DNA from: Cardiocondyla obscurior
Taxonomy: Eukaryota > Arthropoda > Insecta > Hymenoptera > Formicidae
Direction of reading: 5' to 3'
DNA: 64,000 bases
NCBI RefSeq assembly: GCF_019399895.1
Contig: NC_091870.1
Span: forward strand, 1,942,001-2,006,000
This document shows positions 12,502-24,472 of the stretch, piece by piece. The first letter of the stretch is position 1. Each line of letters starts with the position of its first letter. Below the pieces are notes generated by a model. The model saw only the letters and a list, made by a program, of their open reading frames with translations. It made no database searches and had not been told where the DNA came from. Both the position numbers and the translations under genes were made by a program.

Positions 12502-12705
12502 ATGGTAAGACTCTCTGTACCGTGTAAAGTCAGAAACATTTTTTTTCTTTGTTTTTTAACGTTACTCGCAGTGTCTCTAGGAGTAGAGAACTTACTCGGG
12601 AAATTCACAGTCGCGAGTATTATAGAGGCGAGGTGTTCGTTGCAAGAATATTCCCAGCCTTTTAAATTAATGAACTTTGTGAATCATACGGGATACACGA
12701 GGTAG
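12502..12705 (+). CDS. Small ORF with signal-peptide-like N-terminus
   Basis: 67 codons from an ATG with C at -3. The N-terminus has basic residues (R3, K9, R11) and then a hydrophobic core, NIFFLCFLTLLAVSLG (residues 12-27), with an acceptable cleavage site after G27. The rest is a 40-residue polar segment with one NHT sequon. The hydrophobic core is partly encoded by a T tract, which mimics signal peptides by chance. No family is recognised. An ACTCGCAG within it could equally be an acceptor. Confidence 0.15.
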   Translation: MVRLSVPCKVRNIFFLCFLTLLAVSLGVENLLGKFTVASIIEARCSLQEYSQPFKLMNFVNHTGYTR

Positions 12706-13836
12706 CCTTGGACGGGGGGTTAAATCGTTTCGGGATCGGATAAAATGCAGTCACTTTGCGCGAAGGAAAGAGACATTTTAACCAGGGCAGAAAAACGCGA
12801 AACGGGAAATGAGATCAAGCCGCGTGCGTGCAGCGCGATATTTATTATCTCTCGCCGCGTATGCATACGTGATGCCGTTTGAAGTTAGTTTACATTTAAA
12901 TTTCGGCCCTTCCGAATTCGATACGGCTCTCATTTCGTAACGCCTACGTGAAACTGATAACGGCGAGCCCTGTGATTTTTCGATCGGCCGAACGTTACGC
13001 ATCGCTTTTGCTTCGCGCAGCGCATATCGCGAACGACGAACGGGTGCCGTTGAGGCGCCGCGACGTGTCCGCGCGAAGGTAATTATGTACCGAGGAGTCG
13101 CGAGAGGAAGAAACAATCTCGCTGCAAGATCGATTACGTCGCTTGTTCCTTTCTCTGTTTTCATTTTTCAAGCCGCGCTATCTTGTCGCGCGTCGCACGG
13201 GGAAACTGTGTAGCTTGTATCGCACGACGAATGCCTCCCATGTTTTAGACAAACTTCCTTCCCTTTCCATTATGCGAAACTCGCGCGTTCGTTAGCGCTC
13301 ACATTTTTCAGCTTTTAAAAGATTAAGATAATCTCGCGCGCTGCTACACACCGGCAGGCGCTCTCCTTCTTTTTCTTTTCCCCTCTCCCTCCCTTCCCCA
13401 CCGTTTTTTTCTCAGCACGTAAGATTATTTTCACGCTGCATGCGTGCGATAAAATATTTCCGCGGAGGCGGACAGCCGTGCGGAATTGTTGTCGAGAGAT
13501 TCCCGGTTACGCACACGTCGCGGAGAGCATTGACGCCACGCAGACGATGATTTGTTATTATTTCGCGCAAACGGTATCTGCTAGCGCCGCTCGAACATGC
13601 GAAATGTCAACAGCCGGGGCACGATTCAACGTTTACGTTGTCGCATGCGACGAGCGGAGATTTGGCCGGCAGGCGGCAGGTTCGAGCTTCGACTTGCTAC
13701 TAATCAGCTTAATTTGTAACTTGTAAAACACACAAGCTAGGTCCGCGGTCCTTAACGAAGTTATCCCTTGTTAGGCATCTGTCCCCTTCCAGATTTCACC
13801 GACTCGGTCGTGGACCGCGCGTTCGCCGACTCTCTC

Positions 13837-13911
13837 AAAAATAAAAAAAAAATAAAAAAAAAAAGGAATAAAAATAAAAAAAAAACAGCAGAAAAAAAAG
13901 AAAAAAATACG
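13837..13911 (+). repeat. A-rich tract
   Basis: Poly-A interrupted by single T or G about every five to ten bases. It opens lysine-rich frames that should not be read as genes. Confidence 0.85.
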
Positions 13912-14028
13912 GAAAAGCCAGGAACAAAATTGTTGCCCGGCGTTGCCGGCGACACGTCGCCATCGTGACGGTTTTTTAAAATTTTTACTGTCATTATTTT
14001 TCCATTGCTCTGGTCAAAACGTCACCGT

Positions 14029-14050
14029 GCCGCCGCCGCCGCCGCCGCCG
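14029..14050 (+). repeat. GCC microsatellite
   Basis: Seven GCC units plus G. Confidence 0.9.
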
Positions 14051-14670
14051 GTCGCTCCGTTTCCGTTCTGTACGAAATTTCACTCGAAAAATTGATTTTG
14101 CGTTACGTGTCTATCTTCGTCGTTGTTCAAGCATTGAAAGTTACACGCTGCACAAAGAACAAACTAATTCATTTTTCAACGGGCCGCGCACGAGTTTTCG
14201 GAAAACGAGCAGGCCGGGGCTTCGGTTATTGCGGCGATGAAACGCGCGGGAGATTCGACGATATGGAAACTTGTTCGGCGGAAATGTTTTCCGCGTTTTG
14301 GTAACATAGGCCCGGAGAAGAGATTACGTTTATTTCAACGAGCACCACTCCAACTTGCAACGACGCGATTCAGCTGCATATAGTTTGGGAATAATTCAGC
14401 CGTAACTGCTACGATAGCTTCTGTAATTCAACTCGCTCGTGAAATGAAAATAGATTTGCGGATTAATAATTCTGTAAGATTTTTTTTTTTATAAACACAC
14501 AGAATATACGTGTTTTATAATATACAATTAAAAAAAAAAATTGTTTGAATCGCGCTTTGATTTCTTATTAAAACGCGTGGTATAAATAATGATTTTATTT
14601 CTCTAGTTTTCAAGAAGAAAATTAATAAATCATTTACAGTTGCGATTTTCAATATACAATTTCTTATATT

Positions 14671-14702
14671 AAAAAATAAAATAAAATAAAATAAATAAAA
14701 AA
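14671..14702 (+). repeat. AAAAT microsatellite
   Basis: AAAAT/AAAT units, the complementary motif class to the tract at 10962. Confidence 0.85.
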
Positions 14703-15482
14703 TATGTTAATATTTGTATATTCGCATGTTTAACCTGTCGCAAGTTGAAAAGTTTAATATTTCACCAGGCAGGTGAGTCGTTTGTCACATAAACGCGCCC
14801 GAACATACATTGCGTGGTCACGGCGCGACGAAAAGGCGATTATTCGCGTCACGTCCGGCCGCAAAATTCGGCTTCTCGGCGTTTGTTTAAGATAATGGAC
14901 AGCCAGTAAAAAGTTTCCACCTAAAAACGATTCTACCCTCACGAAGTCGTTAACAAAAAAGCGGAGCGAGCTTTCCCGGAACTTTGTTAACGAACGCGGA
15001 GGGACAGGTACGTAAACTCCGCATAAGTCGTCGCGAAAAATAATGACGCGGAGATGGCCGAAGGGAGCGATTTTCCGCAAGAGACGAATTTAATCCGCGG
15101 CAATTACACGCCGACGTCGGTGCGGCCGCGAAAAGATGACCCGGTGCCAAAATTTCACTCCGCTACGATCGCTTCAAGGTGCCCAGCAGGGTGTTATTCT
15201 AATCCCGGGAATAAAATAGACTAGTTCACGCGACGGAGGAAAAAAAAAGAGACAAGGAGAAAAAAAAAGGGAACTGCTCAATCTGTTATATGAGTCTGGC
15301 AGGCGACGTGGTGAAAAATCGACGAGGTGATGCCAAGAATATCGAATATCTTAACAGTCCCCGATGTTCCTCTTTCGCGAATCTCTTCGAATAAAATTCT
15401 ATGACAGTTTTATTCTTCGTATTTGCATGTAAATTTGTAAAAACCTAACGTTATTACCTACTTACGTGGGAACGGCGAGGAT

Positions 15483-15597
15483 CAGAGCTGTTAAAATGAA
15501 GTACTCGCTGCAATTACGATTACCGGGGCGATGTAATCTTGATCGCTTCGATTACGATTACCGAAAGAAAAGATCGCTGAAGTAATCGCGATTTAAC
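15483..15597 (+). mobile_element. Degraded copy of the same hAT MITE family
   Basis: Starts CAGAGCTGTTAAAA, followed by an ACT.GCTGCAATTAC stretch and GATTACC motifs in the same order as the left half of the complete element at 17519. The right half carries GATTACGATTACCG and GTAATCGCG, like the subterminal motifs of that copy. No CAGCTCTG right terminus and no convincing target duplication are visible, so the right end is lost or mutated and its boundary is approximate. The 13-mer ATTACGATTACCG occurs twice (15513 and 15551). Confidence 0.5.
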
Positions 15598-16602
15598 GCG
15601 GACGGTTCGGTGAAAGCGAGTCTTTACCTGCGCGGAGGCACTCGTATACATCCAACTTTGTTCCTTCGTCATCGCTTTCCCGTCGCTCTCGCCCGTACGT
15701 AGTTATGAAACAGTAATTCCGGAACTACGGTAATCTCGTTTAGTGTAACGGTCATTTTGATTTACGAAGATTGTTCCGAGCGGCGCGGCGAGCGCGCGCG
15801 TGCAAACGAAAGTCGATTGGGATTCGATCTTATTCCAAAACTCATTTCGCCCGGTGGATGCAGTACTCGGCTCGATTTACGACTTCGTTCCGTGGATCCG
15901 TAGTAATCGCCGGATCCATTTCTCTGGAGTCGACGAGTACTCCGTCACGGGGTTCTCAAAGTCTCGCGGCTTTCGGTTTTCACCCCTTCTTACTTCGTTC
16001 CTTTCCTCCCTCCCTCCCTCTACGTCTCTGGCCTTCGAACTCCACCCCTCGCGTGGCCGAATCGTACGGTATCCCTCTCTCGTGATTCACGTACGAAGAC
16101 TTTTTTACGTGACCGCCCGACCATCCGTCCGTTAAATTTCCTCATCCAATTAAATTCGATCGTCATTAAATTTCGTTAGGTACGTGCCGTTAGCTTCGCG
16201 GCCGTCTCGGCTGAAATTCAATTACTTCCATTATCGAAGTTTTTGGGTGTTCCCTTACGCTCGCAGTATCAAACTTTGCCGATCGCGCAGCGAAACGTTC
16301 CTAACGCGATGCCGAATCTGTGATTCCTCGAGTTTCTTTAAATACCTCAGCGTCTTACCCACGGAAAACGTTGCGCTTAACGCAACGACGAACTCCCTCA
16401 GCGAATTCGCCGAATGAGCTTTTCGAAATTGCAAGTATTTCCCAACGGCAAAATAGATCCGTCATTAAATAACGCGAAATCGGTATCGCTCTAACGTTAC
16501 AAATTAATATTTCGTCTCATTACGGAATTAATCACTAAATTCTATGGCGATATAAACTGTATCTGGGAAAAATATTTCGACCCGGTTTTGCCGAATGGAT
16601 TG

Positions 16603-16671
16603 AGTTTAATTAAATTTAAATTAAACTTTCTTTTGTCTGATCGCGTTTGGGTTTTAAATTTAAATTTAAAA
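16603..16671. repeat. AT-rich paired palindromes
   Basis: AGTTTAATT and AATTAAACT arms (16603-16627) are followed by the 20-bp self-complementary TTTTAAATTTAAATTTAAAA (16652-16671). AT-only composition makes chance palindromes more likely here. Confidence 0.4.
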
Positions 16672-17140
16672 GAATCATATAACACGGAGGGTGGTAAAAA
16701 AGAAAAAAAAAAAATTTTTTTTAATAAAAAAAAACATAAAAAATAAAACGCATACGTTTTTAAAAATAATAACGCATCTCTCGCTTCATTGCAATATGAA
16801 ATTGCTTTCTTGACGTCGTCCTCCGACATCCCTTATCAATGAAATGTTATTTGCCCTTTTGTGAAACCCTCAATCCCAGCTGTATCTACAGCGCTCGGAA
16901 TTGCAGAGTCGATCTCTCCGCTTTAGGTTTCGAAATGTATACACCGAGCGCTGGCTTTTTCTATTCCGCGAGCCTGCAACGCTCCGCCACACGGCCATTG
17001 TTTACAGTTGCATCCTCCCGCGCAGTTGCACCCCAGTGTCGAGATTCGCATTGATCAGATTTTGCCCCCTTCTTGGAATGCGTGCGCGAGCGTGTGCGTC
17101 GAACCGAACCAACTGCGGTGCAGCCTGCGAGTTCGATTTT

Positions 17141-17169
17141 TCGTCGTGGTCGTCGTCGTCGTCGTCGTC
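17141..17169 (+). repeat. GTC microsatellite
   Basis: TCG/GTC units with one GGT interruption, about nine units. Confidence 0.85.
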
Positions 17170-17518
17170 TATACCGCGTACAGTACCGTCGTCCATGTAA
17201 TCCACCCTCGTTGTGAGCTTGCGGTCGTACGTATACGTGTGTTTGTGTCCCGGCCACGAAGTTTACCTTCTTGCAACCGAACGAAGTTATAGGTCGGATT
17301 ACCACGCTCGACTAACACGAGTTTCGACGACAATTTGCTCGCCAACTTGGATCGCTCGATTTGACACTGCTTCGTGCACCGCGATTCCGACGTCATCGGG
17401 GGAGGTTTTTTTTTTTCCCACCCTCTACAGCACTCGGGAAACTTCTTCCCCGGTTTTCCCGCCCCTCGCGAAATACCGTGCATACAAATCTCAATTAGAT
17501 ATTTTACCTGGCTGTAAC

Positions 17519-17678
17519 CAGAGCTGTAAAAAAGTTTGTCACTACAATTACTATTATGATTACAAATAGTCGCAATTGTAATCACGTTTTTTTTCCGATT
17601 ACGAGTAATCGTAACTATATAGTAATTAATAATATATAGTAATTAATTGCAAAATTAGTCACTACTTATACAGCTCTG
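17519..17678. mobile_element. hAT-type MITE, complete, 160 bp
   Basis: A short non-autonomous DNA transposon. The left end reads CAGAGCTGTAAAA and the right end, read on the reverse strand, CAGAGCTGTATAA: ten identical terminal bases, with similar sequence beyond. The flanks are GCTGTAAC (17511-17518) and GGTGTAAG (17679-17686), matching at six of eight positions, as an aged 8-bp target duplication would. Termini starting CAG with 8-bp duplications are characteristic of the hAT superfamily. The interior is AT-rich with GATTAC/GTAATC motifs in both orientations and has no coding capacity, so mobilisation would need a transposase from elsewhere. The strand is arbitrary. Confidence 0.75.
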
Positions 17679-17727
17679 GGTGTAAGTAACGTGAGACGCA
17701 ATCTTGATGCTATCGGAGCTTCCTAGA

Positions 17728-17765
17728 TTTTTTTTCTTTCTTTTTTTTTTTTTTTTCTTTTTTCT
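17728..17765 (+). repeat. T-rich tract
   Basis: T runs separated by single C, 50 bases right of the hAT MITE. Confidence 0.8.
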
Positions 17766-19415
17766 ATTAGGTTTTCAAGTCTCGGAAGCATCGCAAAAAT
17801 CTGACAGCGAGTGACATATTTCTGTAATAACTGTACGGACTGGCGGAGACTTTTTGACGATACTCCGGGCTCGGTAGTTTAGACCCGTCGTACTTTCGTC
17901 GCCGCATGCATTGGATAAAAACGCGATTTTTCGAGCTGGAATATTGCTTTAATTGAGATCGCGATCGCGTGAAATTACTCAAACCATGAAATTCAGTGAA
18001 TCTTTACGTTCTCGATATATATATATAGGCACTCGCGATATCTGCATGACCCCACCCGCTCCCAATGAATTCGATTCGAAATCCGATTTTTTGTAATGAA
18101 TCCATTCAGTCGAGCGATTTGATGAATAAAATTCCTAGAGTGTGCTACGCGATCAGCATGCCTTGAATTGGGGAGCTTGAATTCGACGGGTTTAGTGATG
18201 ACTTATTTTTAAAATCGAGCGCCGCGAAATTTTATATACGTTATCAATTAACTGTAATGTTGATCTGAACGGGAGCAGTCGACAATTATCGGTTATCGCT
18301 TTTCAACGCTTTGGAGCTAATACCCGCCGCGCATTCCCTAAGAATAAAAATGGAACGGCAGTAACGAAGAAATTGAATAAAACTTAATAACTTGCGTTTA
18401 CTTTTTCAGCAAAGCGCGCGCGGCAAGAGAAGAATATTTTAATTGCAACGAATTAAAAGAAAACAGATTGTTCTATCAACTAACGAACTTCACTGCGCCA
18501 TACATAACTTCATAAAATCTCCTTTAAGTAAAATAGGTTCCAAACTTCTTCCTTTAGGAGCATTACTCACCTTGGAAACTTAAAACTAGTTCGCGTAGAA
18601 GCAGTGACTACCGAGCCGGATAAATTTTCTCTTTAGTTAGCCGATATTTCGTCCTCCGATAAATAATATATACGCCTTTATATTATATATTTCAACGTCA
18701 TAATATCGTAATAATTTTGTTACCGAGACAACGTACCCACCGCAATTATTATCGTGCACGTACGCATTTATTATACAAGTTAATAAATCCATATGAAGAC
18801 AATAATAAATAGTTCTGTACTATTGTAGAAATAATAAATTTCGTACGGAAATGCATTCGAATTGAATACGTTTATCGTGGCAAGATATATCAACGTTATA
18901 ATTGAAGCTTGAACTTTTAATGTTATTCGCGAGCTCGTATCGCCGTCTCTCTAATGTAGCTAAATTGCCGCTTCGCGGCTTCGCGAAATCGCCGGCGATA
19001 AAAGCAATAGTCGGTCTTACAGGAATAAATACTAGGGTCCTCGGTACGTATGAGGCCAGGCGGGAAGAGAAAATTTTGAGGCGCGCGGCGTATAAGTTCG
19101 CACGTCCTCGACTACCATTGGACGGGGAGTAGTCACTTTTCCACAGAGTCAGCAGGTCGTTTGGTGCGGTCCGGAGAAACGAAGTGGGTATTCCCCGCGA
19201 GAAAACCCATAAAATCGGCTTACTTCGATACAACTCGCTCCCGACCTCCGCCACCGCCTCTCCATCTCCGGCCCCGATGTCCGCACCGGATGTCTTCGTG
19301 CGCGGAAAGACTTAGGTCAAAGTCCCGAGATTTCGTTTTTATAAAACGGCATCGCGCAAACGGTTGATGTGGGCCGCAACATTTTAATACGAGCCGGCAG
19401 TTTGATCGTCATTTG

Positions 19416-19437
19416 TTTTTTTTTTTTTTTTTTTTTT
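19416..19437 (+). repeat. T22 homopolymer
   Basis: 22 T, with another T-rich stretch at 19495-19531. Confidence 0.85.
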
Positions 19438-20170
19438 ATCGAATTATAAAACGTGACTATTTAATAATTTTTTAATTCGAAAAAGGTTCCGCCGTTTTTT
19501 TTTTCTTCTTTTTTTTTTGTTCTTTTTTTTGTCGACCCTTTGTAGGGATGAAAAAAATATATATTTTTATTAGGCAGTATAAATCTCAGGAATGCATTTA
19601 TTTATTACACGTCGGCCGTAAATTTAAAATCGTGTCCTGCCAAATCGTAGGTAATTTATCGCGGGCGCGTATATGTGATCGACAAATAAATCGTCAGAAA
19701 TGAAAGATGCAGCAAGATCCCCGGTATCTGTCCGCGGTCGCTTTGTTTCGGCGTAACGCGAGGCGGTCGCTATCGAACGCTCCGCTCGAAATCGGCTTAC
19801 ACGTACTCTCATCGATCCCTTTTCCTCTCCCCTTCCCCCCTCGTCTCGAGCAGGCGAAAGGCAAAGCTCTCTTCGTGATTTCCTGGATACCTCGAGAGCG
19901 GTTGGTAGCCGCAATTTCGACCGCGTGCAAGAGCGAAGGACTAAAGACGAGGCGAAAGGACCTACGGAGCGTGGTCTAGTTTGCGGGACAAGATGAACTC
20001 ACGGAGAGTAAAAGAGAAAGAATACGTGTGTCTGTGTGCGCGTCCGATTCCTGCGGTAGGACGAAATCGGTGAAGAAGCGAAAGGAGTTCGTACTGGGAA
20101 AAAAGCTGAGAAAAGCGAGAGAAACACAGCGACCGGCGGCGGACCCCATTGTTGACTCCTAATTCCACTT

Positions 20171-20299
20171 CGACGCCTAATTAAGTCAGCGCGCTGATTC
20201 TCTTTCGAGCCTCGAGGCGATGGCGAAAAGTCTTTCAAGAAAAGATCGAAAGAGACGGAAAATTAGGTACGGGAGAAAAAGTGTATAAAACTTATTACC
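20171..20299 (+). repeat. Local direct duplication, left copy
   Basis: Pairs with 20635-20753. Shared blocks in the same order are ATTAAGTCAG (20180-20189), TCTCTT plus TTTCGAG, CGATGG, the exact 17-mer GAAAGAGACGGAAAATT (20248-20264), and a GAGAAA/TAGAAA then ACTTATTAC/ACTCGTTAC end. The copies differ by small indels. No inverted termini are visible. Confidence 0.6.
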
Positions 20300-20634
20300 T
20301 TCCCGCCGCAGCGAACGACGCTGACCGAGTTCCGGCGAGCGCGTGACTCTTTCGGAAATCTGATTTCCGAGCATTCGTAATAAGACGAACGCTTATATTA
20401 TATTTTAGATAATTTGGATAATTTGGATAAAATTGACGAGTTAAAAATTCAGATGAAATTCAGTCTACGCTGAACGATTAAACTTTTTTGATTATTATGT
20501 AGGTGTCTAAAATATGGAAATACTTTAGTCTCTCGTGATTGAGGGACAGCGTATGCGCGCGCGGAAGGCAAGATATTCCACCGTTCACAACAAGTTCGTC
20601 TCGCGATCCGATTAATGTCTCGTACTTTCATTTT

Positions 20635-20753
20635 GACGTCTGATTAAGTCAGATGCGTTATTTCTCTTGACTACCTTTCGAGTCGATGGAAAGGTGCGGG
20701 CGGACGGAAAGAGACGGAAAATTGGATAGGTAGAAACTGCAGAACTCGTTACA
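20635..20753 (+). repeat. Local direct duplication, right copy
   Basis: Second copy, about 460 bases downstream of the first. It holds ATTAAGTCAG at 20643-20652 and the shared 17-mer at 20707-20723. The spacing between these two blocks is similar but not identical in the two copies, as expected of an old tandem-type duplication that has drifted. Confidence 0.6.
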
Positions 20754-20759
20754 TTTACT

Positions 20760-23700
20760 GACACGAAGTGCCGGGCTAGTAACACGAATGTTGTTGGGAA
20801 CTTCGGAAGTTCCTGGAATGTTTTGCGCTATTTCTACATAGGTAGTTACATAATTCTCGCAGTTTGATGCACATTCGCGCATCTTGCGTAGCTCCCGCCC
20901 GCGTTCTCGCCCCACCCTCGGGAGAAGTTTTTATCCTTCGCCATACATTAAGCTGTAAATCCGATAGCGGGTCGAGCGCGGTCGGCCGCGCTCTTATCTC
21001 CTCGCTAATCGCTTTCGGATAACCGTACATGTTTTTAACGGCCTCGTAACATTATTATTTTCTAATTTTAGCCGTCTGCCAGCGAAATTAGTAACTTAAT
21101 TGGAACAATTCAGCCAATTTTGGCGTTCGGAGATCGATGCGAGCCGAAACAGTCCATTATAACGGCCATCTAACTGCAGCTTTTATTATTTTTATTTTTA
21201 TTTTTCAAATGTAATATAAAAGTTTCATGTTTTTATTGACGCGGCCAATTTTTTTAAAAATGCACGACGTTAAAAATATCTCAAATGTATTAAATATGAC
21301 GAGATTTGCGACATCGGGCATTTTTCAAAGTTTTATTTTCCCTTTAATGGAAAATAGCCCTATTCTTTTAATGTAATACAAAAAAAAAAAAAATCAATAT
21401 GTAGAGCATAAAAGCTTTTATTAGATCTATAAATAAGTATGGCGATAAATGTCCTGGACGTTGTTTCTCCGATATTAATAGCTCTCGCTATTGATCCGGA
21501 GCCTTTTTTCTCCGCGAGCGTTGGCCCCTTCCCGCGAGCAACCGATTCACCGAATATGCGATGCGGCGGATGCATGCTGCGGATCGATCGTGAGATATGA
21601 TTTTACGAGGGTGCGCCGGAGAGAACGCTTTGCCCGGTAGCATTCGAACAGTCGCGGATCGTAATTCGAATCGGACGTCGTATCAGCCCGGAGCGTATTC
21701 CAATCCGCAAACCGAGGTACGGGCAAGAACGCCAAGGACGATGGCAGCTGAATCCCCGGTGCTCACCGAGCCAGACGTCGAAATCAGCTTACGCCTACAC
21801 CAACAAATCGCGACTTTGTAGATCGGAGCGTCGAAAGAGTGCGATGTCCCAATTTACAACGGGTTTATAGTCGAGGGAGGGGGGAAGGGAGGGTGGGATA
21901 TTTGCAGTGATTTTTCCCTGTATTCCCGCGGCATCGGCGACTTTAATTCGCGAATCGTCTGCGCTGGATTTGAATGGACAGATTTTTCCCCGAAGAAATC
22001 TCGCGGTATATTTAAGAACGGCGCCTCAAAATAGCCCGGCTATCTATTATCTAACTTCCGTCGCTTTTATTACGCGAACAGCCAGCACGAAGAAAGAACG
22101 ATTTATGGTTCTCGTAACGCATCGGTTTTATCTCCGGTTTCGTATTCTATTGGCTTGTAACGTTTATAACGAGAAATCGCAGTTTACAGTTCCATCGCGG
22201 CGATTTGTAAAAATTGAGCCCGAGCGCTTTGCAAAATTTTCATGGTTATCGCCGCGGTGTAAGGTACCTCCGCCGTAGAGGTGTTCACGTGGAAAGCGCA
22301 CCGCAGGAAGCTGCAAGACGAAGAGGTAGAGTTTCCTGGAACGATATCTGCGCTGCGGCATCGATCGCGCCAATTGTTATACCGAGATAATTTACGACAG
22401 ACTTCGAACCGAGTCGATATCGAAGTCTATTACTTTCCGAAATAAAATTATTTTTATTATTTATATTTTTTTATGAAAAAAGAAATTAAATAAAACGCAG
22501 AAATAAATTATACAGAAAGGAAAAAGAGTACGAGTAAGGAAAAAGAAAGACAAAAAGTACAGGAAGAGTTTGATAGGTTTTGGGGAAAACGGAAAGCGGA
22601 AAATGGATGAAAACGGGGCAGCATCGAGATTTATTGAGAAATCGAAAAGTTCCCGGCGACGCCTGTGGCGACGAGATCAATGGTGCCGACGTCATCGTCG
22701 CCGTCGCCGTCGTTAGCGTTGTAGCGAGCACAACGTCGCCCCCTTCCTCCCCGTTGGAAACGCTATATAAGATCTGGACCTAAAGGAGATAACGCCCCGC
22801 GAAAGGGATTCACCGAGATTAACCTTCCGGACGGATAAGGATTTCGAGTCGGCCGATAAAGCTACCCTCCACACTAACGTTCATCCGTCTTGGACAACTG
22901 GTATCAGTTTCCGAGACAGTGTCCGCATTACCGGACCGTGGTTGTTGATGGCCGTGCGTCCCCGCAAGAAATCAGGGATCGTTAACGATGGAAGTCGGAC
23001 CGCGAGATAATTGGTGGTCCAACGTCGTCGGGAGACGGGTGAAAATTAATGAGACCGGTAAACGAATCTGAGAGTAAAGTCGCGTTTTGATTGTCGGGCG
23101 ATCGATCTTCGGTTTATCGCGCCGGCCGGATCGCCGCGGGAACTGATAACAGGCTTGTAACACGGAGAGCGCCGAATGTCAAACGCGTGTCGAGTGAGTG
23201 AACCGTGCCGAGGGTGGTGCACGTACAAAAGTACCTACAAACAGGGTCCCATCGTCGCTATGAATTCTTTATCTCGCATGTGCAGGCATAAATAATAGAC
23301 GGTAACATCTGCAACCGCGCGACAACCGTGCCGAACGTTTCGCTTATTTAAACATCCACGCGCGGATACGTCGCATACCCCGCGTGTGCCCTTTTTTTTA
23401 TATAAATATATATAAAATTTTGTTACAAAACGTTTTCTCGTAATAATTAATAGCGTTTTACGTGAATTTTCCCTCGCGGTATCGCTAATGTTTTTGATAC
23501 TTGTTAACTTTTTAAATCGATATGTAATAGATCACTTTATATATTAAGCGATTCTCCGATGTCATCGCAAGAAAGTTCGAACCTCATTCCTGAGACTTTT
23601 TGCGGGGTAGAAAAATGTAGCTATCGATAAAATCGTCTTTTTCCGGTCAGTCTTCAATATCCGGAATACAGCGAACGCTACTTCCTCGAAAATGTCCAGA

Positions 23701-24076
23701 TTAAACCTTCTTAATTATCGACGACGTCGATCGATCGCGGGGTCATTAATAACATTAGATGCGGTTCGCGATAAGTCAGTCGAGAGATCGGCCTTTTTTT
23801 ACCTCCTCGATAGGACGGTAACGACCGTTAAGACGTTGCTGCAATTAATCTTGGCGCTCTCGCGCCGGCAGGCAACATTCTAATTTCACGGGGAATAGGA
23901 CGGTCCCCGAACGTCGAGGATTAAATATTTCGACTCGTACAAAGCCGCGCGATCATTATTAGGTATTCGATTAAAGCGGCGCCGAAAACCTTCCTTTCGA
24001 AATTAATAATGCAAGGATCCACGGGCAGAAACAACGTTCTGGCCGCACGGCAGACCACATTCAGGAAAAATTATTA
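20760..24076. other. Noncoding
   Basis: No supported gene. Includes a GTC/GCC-rich patch at 22684-22716 and TATATAAG at 22763 without a matching initiator. Confidence 0.5.
21875..21897 (+). other. G-quadruplex motif
   Basis: Five runs of at least three G (21875, 21879, 21887, 21891 and 21895) separated by one or two bases. This meets the usual sequence definition of an intramolecular quadruplex. Confidence 0.6.
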
Positions 24077-24472
24077 ATGCGGAACAATGTCGGACGACGA
24101 CGAGGACGACGGCGACAACGTGAACGAGAACAATTACAATGCGGGCGCGGTGCGATGTATGCAAAAATGGATCGTGATTTGTTAAACACGCAGAAATATG
24201 AAGGACCGTGCCTCCGTTGCTGGAAGCCGGTGAGTAGCTTTCGCTATCGATCGCGCGCGGAAACTAGCACAGCATTTGATCAATATGAACCACTCTCCGC
24301 ATCGCTCCCTGACAAATTCGACCGCCGTTTTTATTATTACTGCGAACGTGCGGGAGCACGAAAGGCGCTTGACTGGCGGGGCCGAACTCGCTGGTTCGTT
24401 TATCTTACAGTTGAACGAGTTATGACGTCGGTATATGGCGATATGAGAGCAGCTATTCCATTAGTTTTATAA
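24077..24472 (+). CDS. Unrecognised ORF, 131 codons, with overlapping acidic ORF
   Basis: ATG-initiated; starts with an Arg-rich segment from a GAC/CGA repeat. The same repeat in another frame (24087-24185) starts ATG and encodes an acidic 32-residue peptide beginning MSDDDEDDGD. The longer frame reaches CLRCWKPV just where CCG|GTGAGT (24229) would make a fair donor. No family is recognised in either frame. Confidence 0.12.
   Translation: MRNNVGRRRGRRRQREREQLQCGRGAMYAKMDRDLLNTQKYEGPCLRCWKPVSSFRYRSRAETSTAFDQYEPLSASLPDKFDRRFYYYCERAGARKALDWRGRTRWFVYLTVERVMTSVYGDMRAAIPLVL

Larger units (their letters stand above)
12706..15482. other. Noncoding
   Basis: No supported gene. CpG-rich stretches at 12780-13200 and 14760-15160 carry short open frames on both strands without motifs. 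Confidence 0.5.
15598..17518. other. Noncoding between MITE copies
   Basis: Long frames at 15771-16135 start from TTG/GTG, lack ATG and look compositional. Confidence 0.5.
17690..20170. other. Noncoding
   Basis: No supported gene. A good-looking reverse-strand donor (CCAAG|GTGAGT, ending near 18569) has no coding exon behind it. Confidence 0.5.

Noticed and set aside
15771..16135. Two overlapping open frames of 104-111 codons
   Set aside because: They start from TTG and GTG, overlap each other in different frames, and include a CCCT-rich repeat.
18565..18620. Reverse-strand splice donor CCAAG|GTGAGT
   Set aside because: Good consensus but no coding-like exon or acceptor behind it. A single donor match is expected by chance.
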